Positions 7,048 to 13,258 of a stretch of 17,946 nucleotides of DNA are shown in pieces. A model generated the notes under the pieces. That model searched no databases, was not told where the DNA came from, and saw nothing but the letters and a program-made list of their open reading frames with translations. Every line of letters begins with the position of its first letter. The first letter of the stretch is position 1. The stretch comes from Candidatus Vogelbacteria bacterium CG10_big_fil_rev_8_21_14_0_10_51_16 (lineage in GTDB: Bacteria > Patescibacteriota > Minisyncoccia > Phycocordibacterales > JACRKE01). Where the stretch lies: contig PCYI01000006.1 in the NCBI GenBank assembly GCA_002774795.1, positions 56,252 to 74,197 on the forward strand, in the 5' to 3' direction. Both the position numbers and the translations under genes were made by a program.

Positions 7048-8400
7048 CCGCCACTAAAGTTTCAACGAGGTTTTACTCTCGTTGAAACTTTAGTGGCGGC
7101 CTCTATTCTCGCTATTTTGGCTGTTGCCATCTACCTTTCTTTTTCTACGGTTATAGGCGCTACTGTGGCCTCGCGGGCGAAGGTGGCGGCCACTTTGCTT
7201 GCTAACGAACAGCTTGAGGTTATGCGCAATCTGCCTTATAGCGAGGTGGGCCTCGTGGGCGGGGTGCCGGCGGGGGTGGTTACTCGCGAGACAGAGGTCG
7301 TGCGCGACGGGTATACATTTGCGGTTGTGACGGCCATTCGTAATATAGACGACCCATACGACGGCACCATAGAGAGTAGTCCCGCCGACACCGCTCCCGC
7401 CGACTATAAGCTTGCTCAAGTGACCATTACCTGCGCTAAGTGCGCCGACTTCGCGCCGGTCGAGCTCGCCACCACCTTAGCGCCCTTAGGGGTGGAAGGA
7501 GAGAGTGGTAACGGAGCTTTGTTTGTGCGCGTCATAGATGCGGCGGGGGAGCCGGTATCCGGGGCGACGGTGCGTATAGTAAACGGAGAGGCCTTCCCTG
7601 CCATTGATATCACAGATATCACAGACCTAAATGGGCGTTATCAGCTCGTCGATGTTCCCCCGGGCGAGCTTGCCTACATGGTCACCGTAAGTAAGTCCGG
7701 CTATTCGAGTGATATCACCCACGCGCCAAGCCTAGAGAATCCAGACCCCGTTCTCCCGCCCGCCACCGTGGCGGCCGGCCAGGGCACCTCTCTCGGCTTC
7801 TCTATAGATAAGACGAGTGCCATTTCAGTAAACACACTCCTTGAAGACTGCTCTGTTGTTGGTCTGGCCGACTTCTCTCTTTGGGGCGAAAAACTGATTG
7901 GAGGAGAAGCAGAGAGCGAGCCTGTGTACAAGTATCTCTCCGAGCTTGTCGCGGACGGAAATGGTTCGCTCGTTGTCGGCTTACTTGAGTGGGATATTTA
8001 TCGAGTGCGACCCGAAGGATTAACATACAATATTGTGGGCACGACACCGGCTTTTCCTTTCGCTCTCGCTCCCGGTACAAATGCAAGCGCCCGCGTCCTG
8101 GTGAGGGCACAAAATCCGGCTGGCCTCCTTGTGCGAGTGCGCGATTTGGGGGCGGGCACACCTGTGGCTGACGCCGAGATTACGCTCGCGCGTGGCCTGT
8201 TTAGCGTAAGCGAATACTCCACCACCACATCCCAGGGTGGCTGTGAGCCGGAGGGATCAGTCTACTTCGCTGGCCTCGAGTCGGGCGGGAGCCCGTACGA
8301 GCTCACCATTGTGCACCCGAGCTATCAGACTATTGTGGATGATAGCATTGTGGTGGACACGCCGTGGCAGGAGGTGGTTTTCTCGCTGAGTCCGCAGTAG
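6973..8400 (+). CDS. Type IV prepilin-like minor pilin (PilV-like) with carboxypeptidase-regulatory-like domain
   Basis: The class III prepilin signal is clear: RG|FTLVETLVAASILAIL, with cleavage after Gly and Glu at +5, then a hydrophobic helix. A PilV-like N-terminal half follows (KVAATLLANEQLEVMRNLPY). Next is a CarboxypepD_reg-like beta-sandwich (LFVRVIDAAGEPVSGATVRI...NGRYQLVDVPPG) and a second, more diverged one near the C-terminus (LVRVRDLGAGTPVADAEI). The product would be a minor pilin exposed at the pilus tip or cell surface. The start is uncertain. An ATG at 6973 gives a 33-residue leader made of translated heptamers. A GTG at 7036 gives a 12-residue leader more like normal prepilins. 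The frame is also open back to 6880, inside the S23 gene. The leader appears rebuilt from inserted repeat sequence. Confidence 0.85.
   Translation: MSHVRVTRLCASCTRSHVTCHVSYVPPLKFQRGFTLVETLVAASILAILAVAIYLSFSTVIGATVASRAKVAATLLANEQLEVMRNLPYSEVGLVGGVPAGVVTRETEVVRDGYTFAVVTAIRNIDDPYDGTIESSPADTAPADYKLAQVTITCAKCADFAPVELATTLAPLGVEGESGNGALFVRVIDAAGEPVSGATVRIVNGEAFPAIDITDITDLNGRYQLVDVPPGELAYMVTVSKSGYSSDITHAPSLENPDPVLPPATVAAGQGTSLGFSIDKTSAISVNTLLEDCSVVGLADFSLWGEKLIGGEAESEPVYKYLSELVADGNGSLVVGLLEWDIYRVRPEGLTYNIVGTTPAFPFALAPGTNASARVLVRAQNPAGLLVRVRDLGAGTPVADAEITLARGLFSVSEYSTTTSQGGCEPEGSVYFAGLESGGSPYELTIVHPSYQTIVDDSIVVDTPWQEVVFSLSPQ
7048..7099. repeat. Perfect 22-bp hairpin over the start of the pilV-like gene
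   Basis: Arm 7048-7069 and arm 7078-7099 are exact reverse complements with an 8-nt loop. The right arm is the coding sequence for the conserved prepilin core (TLVETLVAA region). The left arm is its inverted copy and encodes the leader residues just before it. The left arm begins directly after the heptamer array. This mirrors the hairpin on the other side of the S23 element. Confidence 0.85.
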
Positions 8401-8414
8401 GTGGTAGACTGTTC

Positions 8415-8548
8415 GTCATTGCGAGACTCCCGTTCTGTGGATTACGAAACTCCTGTTTCCGTCTTTGCGAGGAGCTTCGGCGACGAAGCAATCTAGGTTT
8501 TCTGGATTGCCACGCCCCCTTGGGGTTCGCAAAGACGAGTTTCGTAAT
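8415..8548. repeat. GCAATCC-type palindrome upstream of the first GIY-YIG gene
   Basis: An outer GATTACGAAACTC / GAGTTTCGTAAT pair (8440-8452 and 8537-8548) encloses CGTCTTTGCGAG (8460-8471) with TTCGCAAAGACG, and GCAATCTAGG with CTGGATTGC at the centre. An extra GTCATTGCGAG word lies at 8415. The same nested order occurs at 11186-11358, and shorter relatives at 8883, 15862, 15972, 16389 and 17846. Confidence 0.85.
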
Positions 8549-8581
8549 GCACAATCATGGAGGCGAAGCAAACCAGCAAAC

Positions 8582-8872
8582 ATATATTCCCGTCAACCAG
8601 CGATCTATATCATGGCAAGCAAGCGAAATGGTACATTGTACACCGGTGTGACGAGCGATCTTCCAAAGCGGGTAGCCGAGCATAAGAGCGAGGCGATCGA
8701 AGGTTTTACGAAGAAGTATAATGTGCACGCTCTGGTCTACTATGAACGATTCGAAGATATGTATTCTGCCATCGAACGGGAAAAGCAGATCAAGGGTGGT
8801 TCGCGAAAAAAGAAGTTACAGCTTATCGAACACACGAACCCGGAATGGCGCGACCTCTATGAAGAACTTTAA
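8582..8872 (+). CDS. Small GIY-YIG endonuclease, start codon apparently lost
   Basis: The protein is a single-domain GIY-YIG nuclease of the COG2827 type. It has IYI (GIY strand), LYTGVTSDLPKRVAEHK (the YIG strand as YTG, with the conserved Arg), and EGFTKKYNVHALVYYERFED followed by AIEREKQIKGGSRKKK (conserved Glu and basic helix). Comparison with the second copy at 16069 places the expected start at 8582, but the codon there is ATA. The next in-frame ATG (8612) would delete the GIY strand, and the frame opens upstream through palindrome sequence to a TTG at 8465. The gene may thus use ATA, use an upstream non-ATG codon, or be decaying. It is flanked by GCAATCC palindromes on both sides, and its end overlaps the following pilin start at 8859. 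The family call is sure; function and activity are uncertain. Confidence 0.75.
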   Translation: MYSRQPAIYIMASKRNGTLYTGVTSDLPKRVAEHKSEAIEGFTKKYNVHALVYYERFEDMYSAIEREKQIKGGSRKKKLQLIEHTNPEWRDLYEEL

Positions 8873-9521
8873 AGATACGCAACCTGGATTGCTTCGCTCG
8901 CTGAGGGCGAGCTCGCAAAGACGAAATCACCGGGGTCTTACCCTCGTGGAAGTTTTAGTGGCGCTCGGTATCGCCGTGCTCATCATTCTGGCCCTCGCCA
9001 ATTTCCAGAGCGATATGTTTAGGCTATACGGCGTGACTACAGATAGTCTTTCCGTCCAGCGAGATGTGCGGACATTCCAAAAGACCATTTTGGCGGAGTT
9101 GCGGGCCGTGCAGGAGTCAGACATGGGTGGCCACCCGGTTGCCATCGCGAAGAGTGATGAGCTCGCCTTCTTCAGTGATGTCGACGCCGATGGTAGACGA
9201 GAGCGCATTCGCTACTTTACGGACGACCGCACGTTATGGCGAGGCGAGTCCCACTCTTTTGGCTCGCCCCCAGAGTACGACTTTAATGACGAAGAGCAAC
9301 GTGTCATGGTGAGCTATGTGGTGGCCACCACGACTCCATTGTTCTCATACTATCCGGCCGGCCATGTACCCACCCTCGCGCCCCTCGCGGAGCCGATTGA
9401 TGTGCAGGCGGTCAGACTCATTCAAATAAGCGTGTCGGCGGACATCGACCCGTTGGAGGCCCCGGGCGTTATCACTGGTGTTAGCCAGGTGTCCTTGAGA
9501 AATCTAAAGGACAACCTTTAG
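8859..9521 (+). CDS. Type IV prepilin-like minor pilin (PilW-like)
   Basis: The prepilin signal HRG|LTLVEVLVALGIAVLI (Glu at +5) is followed by a PilW/GspJ-like arrangement. This comprises a long N-terminal helix (ILALANFQSDMFRLYG), then SVQRDVRTFQKTILAELRAVQES and a beta-rich region (DELAFFSDVDADG...IRYFTDDRTLWRGE). From ATG 8859 the protein has 220 residues, usual for minor pilins of this type. The frame is open further upstream to 8721, but only across the GIY-YIG gene. The leader of about 27 residues is encoded by the inserted palindrome, so the native start was probably replaced. It overlaps the nuclease gene by 14 nt in another frame. The stop codon lies in a CTAAAGG-acaa-CCTTTAG hairpin (9504-9521). 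Confidence 0.8.
   Translation: MKNFKDTQPGLLRSLRASSQRRNHRGLTLVEVLVALGIAVLIILALANFQSDMFRLYGVTTDSLSVQRDVRTFQKTILAELRAVQESDMGGHPVAIAKSDELAFFSDVDADGRRERIRYFTDDRTLWRGESHSFGSPPEYDFNDEEQRVMVSYVVATTTPLFSYYPAGHVPTLAPLAEPIDVQAVRLIQISVSADIDPLEAPGVITGVSQVSLRNLKDNL
8883..8923. repeat. GCAATCC-type half-palindrome downstream of the first GIY-YIG gene
   Basis: CTGGATTGC...CTCGCAAAGACG is the right-hand half of the palindrome family, with an internal CTCGCTgaGGGCGAG hairpin. Its left-hand partner words lie upstream of the GIY-YIG gene, so the nuclease gene sits inside the repeat pair. It is translated as part of the pilW-like leader. Confidence 0.75.
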
Positions 9522-9531
9522 GACAGTAAGG

Positions 9532-9684
9532 GACATGTGACATTTGACATTTGACATTTGACCAAAACAACAAATACATGAAGAAGAGTGATTATCAAAG
9601 TAAGGGTGTTTTTTTACTAAATCGCAACCGCTCGCGTTTGGTCGGCAACCAATTGTCACATGTCACATGTCACATGTCACATGT
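9532..9684. mobile_element. Empty heptamer inverted-repeat element (MITE-like)
   Basis: The left array (9532-9563) is 29/32 identical to that before the S23 gene. The right array (9653-9684) consists of inverted CACATGT units. Only 89 bp separate them and no S23 gene is present. The right array is followed by GCGCC, as at the S23 element. It looks like a non-autonomous or gene-deleted version of the 6501-7047 unit. Confidence 0.55.
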
Positions 9685-11110
9685 GCGCCAAAAAGGTGCT
9701 CTCCTCATTCAAATTCTCGTCATCGGGGCCGTCGCGGCCATTGTCATCGCCGCTCTCGTCCAATGGGTGGGCGTGAACCTGGTAGCCGCTCGCACGCTTG
9801 TCTACCGCGAGCAGGCTTTTCAAATAGCAGAAGCGGGCGTGGAGTACTATCGCTGGGTGCTGGCCCACAATGCCCAAGACTTCGAAGATGGCACTGGTGG
9901 GCCCGGTCCTTATGTCCATGAGTATTACAATAAGGACGGTGAGCTTATCGGACATTTTTCCCTAGAAATTATGCCTCCACCATCGGGAAGCACCCAGGTG
10001 GTCATCCGCTCAACAGGCACTGTTTTAGAAGAACCAACAGTGGAAAGAGTCCTACAAGTTGTGCTCGGTGTTCCGTCCTTTACGCGCTACGCCATAGTGA
10101 CCGATAGCGTCTTGCGAGTGGGGGAGGGGACGGAGACCCAAGGATTAATACACGCTAATGGCGGAGTGCGCTTCGATGGCTTGGCCTATAATATTGTCTC
10201 CTCCGCGCTCGCCGAGTACCACGACCCAGACCACGCTGACAACAAAGAGTTTGGCGTCCACACCCACCTTGACCCCATCGACCCGGAACCCCCTGCCGAG
10301 CCACCAGCTCGTCCGGATGTTTTTGGGGCCGGCCGCGCTTTTCCCATACCGGCCGTGAACTTCAACGACCTTACCATTGACCTCGATGCCCTCTCCGATT
10401 TAGCCGAAGCGGATGGGGGATATGTGCCTCCGTCAGACGCTCTTGGATATCATATTGTGTTGAGGACCGACAAGAGTTTTGACCTATACCGGGTAGACTC
10501 TTTGGTGGGCCCGCCAAATGGTTGCACCCAGCCCCAAGGCCAGTTTGGCTGGGGGACCTGGTCTATTGCCCCCGGGGGGGAGAGTTTTATCGAAAATCGC
10601 GCCGTGCCCACAAAAGGAGTCTTATTTGTAGAAGACCATGTTTGGGTAGACGGGCAGGTGGCCGATACACGTCTTACTATTGCTGTGGGCAAATTCCCCG
10701 AAAACCAAGGCCAGGGGCGGAATATTATAGTAAATGAAGACCTTCTCTACACCTATTATGACGGGAGGGACGCGGTGGGTCTGATCGCTCAAGAAAACTT
10801 CAACGTGGGGCTTGTGTCGGGCGACAATTTAAGCATCGATGCCGCCGTAATTGCCAAAAACGGCCGGGCCGGCCGGCACTACTACCGCCCGCCCACAGCA
10901 CAGCCACGTTGTAGCCCATACCACGCGCGTTCGTCGCTTACTCTATATGGCATGCTCGCCTCAAAGGGGCGGTACGGTTTTGCCTATAGCGACGGCACTG
11001 GATACCAAGACCGAGATATTATCTATGACCCCAATCTCCTCTACGCTCCGCCCCCGAGCTTCCCTCTGGTGGGGGAGTCGTATCAGACGGAAAGTTGGAG
11101 GGAACTCTAA
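9578..11110 (+). CDS. PilX-like pilus assembly protein
   Basis: The 510-residue protein has a hydrophobic N-terminal segment (KGALLIQILVIGAVAAIVIA) followed by a QIAEAGVEYYRWVLAHN helix, the signature of PilX-type minor pilins in Gram-positive and Patescibacterial pilus operons. A long, largely beta domain follows (IVTDSVLRVGEGTETQGLIHANGGVRFDGLAYN...). It contains a repeated GGVRF/NIIVNEDLLY-like pattern typical of proteins with N-terminal PilX domains, but no enzymatic motif. The prepilin motif lacks the usual Glu at +5, as is common in PilX/GspK types. ATG 9578 is preferred; a TTG at 9551 lies inside the heptamer array. The leader of about 40 residues includes translated CACATGT heptamers. 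The stop codon lies in a 21-bp hairpin. Confidence 0.75.
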   Translation: MKKSDYQSKGVFLLNRNRSRLVGNQLSHVTCHMSHVRQKGALLIQILVIGAVAAIVIAALVQWVGVNLVAARTLVYREQAFQIAEAGVEYYRWVLAHNAQDFEDGTGGPGPYVHEYYNKDGELIGHFSLEIMPPPSGSTQVVIRSTGTVLEEPTVERVLQVVLGVPSFTRYAIVTDSVLRVGEGTETQGLIHANGGVRFDGLAYNIVSSALAEYHDPDHADNKEFGVHTHLDPIDPEPPAEPPARPDVFGAGRAFPIPAVNFNDLTIDLDALSDLAEADGGYVPPSDALGYHIVLRTDKSFDLYRVDSLVGPPNGCTQPQGQFGWGTWSIAPGGESFIENRAVPTKGVLFVEDHVWVDGQVADTRLTIAVGKFPENQGQGRNIIVNEDLLYTYYDGRDAVGLIAQENFNVGLVSGDNLSIDAAVIAKNGRAGRHYYRPPTAQPRCSPYHARSSLTLYGMLASKGRYGFAYSDGTGYQDRDIIYDPNLLYAPPPSFPLVGESYQTESWREL

Positions 11111-11147
11111 AGAAAACGCCCCCGTAGGGCGTTTTCTTTAGAGTTCC
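11101..11147 (+). terminator. 21-bp hairpin over the pilX-like stop codon, probable terminator
   Basis: Arms 11101-11121 and 11127-11147 are perfectly complementary with a 5-nt loop. The core AAGAAAACGCCC/GGGCGTTTTCTT with its A and T tracts reads as a bidirectional intrinsic terminator. However, pairing continues through the stop codon into coding sequence, and the outer end is followed directly by ACAATTM heptamers, as at the pilC border. Both readings may hold. Confidence 0.75.
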
Positions 11148-11185
11148 ACAATTCACAATTAACTATCGCCTACGGCGACTTTGAG

Positions 11186-11358
11186 TTACGAAATTCACCA
11201 TACTATCGTCTTTGCGAGGACTTTAGTCCGAAGCCTGCCTGCGGTAGGCAGGCAATCCAGGAAATACAACATCTTTTTCTGGATTGCTTCGCGCTTTGCG
11301 CTCGCCACCGCTTATAGCGGGGCCCCGCCAAAGGCGGTGGCAAAGACGAATTTCGTAA
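11186..11358. repeat. GCAATCC-type nested palindrome without a gene
   Basis: TTACGAAATT (11186-11195) pairs with AATTTCGTAA (11349-11358). Inside, CGTCTTTGC pairs with GCAAAGACG, and GGCAATCCAG with CTGGATTGC. The right half contains CCCCGCCAAAGG (from 11323), which recurs with its surroundings as an identical 26-bp stretch at 17872-17897. The order of words matches the palindrome before the first GIY-YIG gene. Confidence 0.85.
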
Positions 11359-11620
11359 TCCACAAACGGCGACAATTGACAACTGACAATTAACAATTGG
11401 CTAAGAATGCATGCGCATTTAAGTCAATTGTCAATCGTTCTTTTGGTCAATTGTGGCTTTGGCCCAGGGCGATTGTCCGTTGTTCTTCCGGTCAATTGTG
11501 GCCCAGTGTGGCTTTGGCTCTGGTCAATTGTCAATTGTCGCACGTTAATTGTCTCCAAAATGCGCCCCAGCGCATTTTATGCACCACTTATCCACCGCTC
11601 CGTTTTGCGCCCTAGGTGTT

Positions 11621-11648
11621 TTGCGTGTTACCATACTGAACATATAAA
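11621..11648 (+). promoter_or_regulatory. Possible promoter (TTGCGT-16-TATAAA) for the 11721 gene
   Basis: TTGCGT (11621-11626) and TATAAA (11643-11648) are 16 nt apart, giving a leader of about 65 nt before ATG 11721. A second candidate, TATAAC (11706-11711), lies 9 nt before the ATG and would give a nearly leaderless transcript, in keeping with other genes here. Confidence 0.4.
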
Positions 11649-11720
11649 TCAGTGTCAGTGGGCGCGCGGGAAAGAAGAGGCGCGTTCGCCTTTAGTAGCG
11701 ATAATTATAACAACAGTAAA

Positions 11721-13205
11721 ATGAATTTGGTTACACTTCGACGCAGTCGAGGCATGGCGTTCATCGCCGCTTTCGCTGTACTCTCGCTTTTTGGGTATGG
11801 CGCTCTCGCCGCTACCACTATTAGCACCAACATTAGCACCGATGGCACCTTGAGTGTCACTGGCGCTTCAACTTTGACGGGGAACGTCACGGCCGCGGGC
11901 ACGCTTGCCGTCACGGGTGCATCCACGCTCACCGGGAATGTGACCGCGGAGGGAACGCTTACCGTTGATGGTGCCTCCACGTTGACTGGAGCAGTCACCG
12001 CAACAGCCGGACTTACTTCCGGTGCCAACATCTTGAGCGACACCGACTCAACCGACAGCTTGGGCGTTACCGGCACACGCTGGGCCTCAACATTCTCGGA
12101 CAACTTCACGGGTAACACCATCACATTGGATGGCGCAACCGGCGTGAACGTGCTTACCGTTACCGACAACGTGGCGGACGCACTCTCGATTATTGATTCT
12201 TCCGGTGATTTAATGGTCTTCGATACCAGGACTGGTGCAGAGGTGTTGACAATAACTCCGAACACCACAATAGCGGGAAACCTCACGGTCTCTGGAACTT
12301 TCAGTCCTGACATCGCCTCCACCACTCGCTTCTCCGTCCAAGACATATCCTACTTCGGCGGTACGGGTACGGGCGGGGCCACCACTACCATCGACGCCCT
12401 TGGTAACCTTACAGTGGTTGGTACCGCAGATGTGACCGGCAAGACGACCCTCGCAAACGCCTCGACCACCTCGGATGTTTCCGTGGTCGGCAATATTTGG
12501 GTGAACGGCAATGCCACCACAACAAGTGCGGGATCTATCTTGTCTCAGGTAAATATTGCTGCAGGCGGTGGCTACAGTCCTGGTGGCAGTGGAGTTGTTT
12601 TGACAGCCATTGGAGGTATTTCAGCGAATGGTAATCTGATCATTGATGGTACCTCTACCCTCACTGGCCTCACTTCCATGATTCAGGCCTCCTCGACTCG
12701 TCTCTCGGTGCAAGATGTTTCTTACTTCGGCGGTACGGGCACAGGCGGCGCCACCACTACTATTGATGCGCTCGGTAATCTCACGGTGGTCGGCACTCTG
12801 GACGTGACGGGGACAAGCACATTTGTAGACGCCGTGGAATTGAGTGCAGACTTAGCCCTTGCCACCGCATCTTCTACCGGACTCGTAAAGATGCGTCAGG
12901 CCAAGGTTGGTGGGGCACCTAACGATTCCACGATGTCTAGTATCGTGTTCGGTTACTGCAACCTTCCGAGCACGACAGTTACAGCCTCTACCACGGTGGC
13001 GGCCCAGTGTACGGGTGCAACGGGCCTTGATACCAATCATCGCGTGTTTGTTCAGGCGACAAGCTCGCTTGCTAGCCGTTTCATTATCCAGAGTGCATCC
13101 TCCACCGCGGCCGATACCATTGGGGTGATGATATACAACAATGACTGGGATGGTGGCGCAACAGAAGCCGGTGAAATCTCCCTAAACTTCTGGGCGGTGC
13201 GCTAA
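11721..13205 (+). CDS. Secreted repeat-rich surface protein (tail-fibre-like beta repeats)
   Basis: The 494-residue product starts with a signal peptide (RRSRGMAFIAAFAVLSLFGY, then GALA). Three tandem repeats of the pattern LTVTGASTLTGNVTA follow at about residues 40-95, then a SLGVTGTRWASTFSDNFTGN segment. Next come two copies of a longer unit (SVQDISYFGGTGTGG, then ATTTIDALGNLTVVGT). These short Thr/Gly/Val repeats suggest a beta-solenoid stalk like those of phage tail fibres and surface adhesins. The C-terminal 100 residues are non-repetitive (STGLVKMRQAKVGG...IGVMIYNNDWDGG) and may be a globular head. No enzymatic motif was seen. ATG 11721 is chosen because it directly precedes the signal peptide; a GTG at 11652 would add 23 unlikely residues. 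Cell-surface location is inferred from the signal peptide. It follows the pilus block but is separated from it by a terminator. Confidence 0.75.
   Translation: MNLVTLRRSRGMAFIAAFAVLSLFGYGALAATTISTNISTDGTLSVTGASTLTGNVTAAGTLAVTGASTLTGNVTAEGTLTVDGASTLTGAVTATAGLTSGANILSDTDSTDSLGVTGTRWASTFSDNFTGNTITLDGATGVNVLTVTDNVADALSIIDSSGDLMVFDTRTGAEVLTITPNTTIAGNLTVSGTFSPDIASTTRFSVQDISYFGGTGTGGATTTIDALGNLTVVGTADVTGKTTLANASTTSDVSVVGNIWVNGNATTTSAGSILSQVNIAAGGGYSPGGSGVVLTAIGGISANGNLIIDGTSTLTGLTSMIQASSTRLSVQDVSYFGGTGTGGATTTIDALGNLTVVGTLDVTGTSTFVDAVELSADLALATASSTGLVKMRQAKVGGAPNDSTMSSIVFGYCNLPSTTVTASTTVAAQCTGATGLDTNHRVFVQATSSLASRFIIQSASSTAADTIGVMIYNNDWDGGATEAGEISLNFWAVR
12327..12793 (+). repeat. Two direct repeats of about 95 bp within the surface-protein gene
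   Basis: 12327-12421 and 12699-12793 are similar at DNA and protein level (SVQD[IV]SYFGGTGTGG and following residues) and 372 bp apart. Differences are largely at third codon positions, so the duplication is old and kept by selection on the protein. Confidence 0.8.
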
Positions 13206-13258
13206 AAGCTCATGCTTATTATCAGAACGGCATACTTTTGCCATAATAATTATCTAGC

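Larger units (their letters stand above)
11148..11650. other. Repeat-packed spacer: heptamers around a GCAATCC palindrome
   Basis: No gene is supported here. ACAATTM heptamers (11148-11163) are followed by the palindrome at 11186-11358, then by GACAATT-type heptamers (11368-11399). Several scattered GGTCAATTGT and GGCTTTGGC words (11420-11556) come next, including an exact CAATTGT tandem near 11523-11539. A perfect AAAATGCGC-ccca-GCGCATTTT hairpin (11557-11578) follows. Short open frames in this stretch are translations of these repeats. Confidence 0.7.

Noticed and set aside
8465..8611. An N-terminal extension of the first GIY-YIG protein by 49 residues
   Set aside because: It is encoded by the palindrome itself and has no counterpart in the second copy. 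It is mentioned only as a possible read-through.
8364..8651. A 95-codon open frame across the palindrome
   Set aside because: It runs out of frame through the end of the pilin gene, the palindrome and the start of the nuclease gene, with no protein-like features.
11368..11560. A possible CRISPR array
   Set aside because: The repeats are 7-10 nt, mostly tandem or irregularly scattered, without uniform spacers, and no cas genes are present.
11407..11724. Open frames of 70-105 codons on the + strand in the spacer
   Set aside because: They are translations of CAATTGT-type repeats and GGCTTTGGC words, without any promoter, Shine-Dalgarno or recognisable protein.
11705..12346. A 213-codon open frame on the minus strand
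   Set aside because: It is the complement of the repetitive Thr/Gly/Val codons of the surface-protein gene, which keep antisense frames open by chance.
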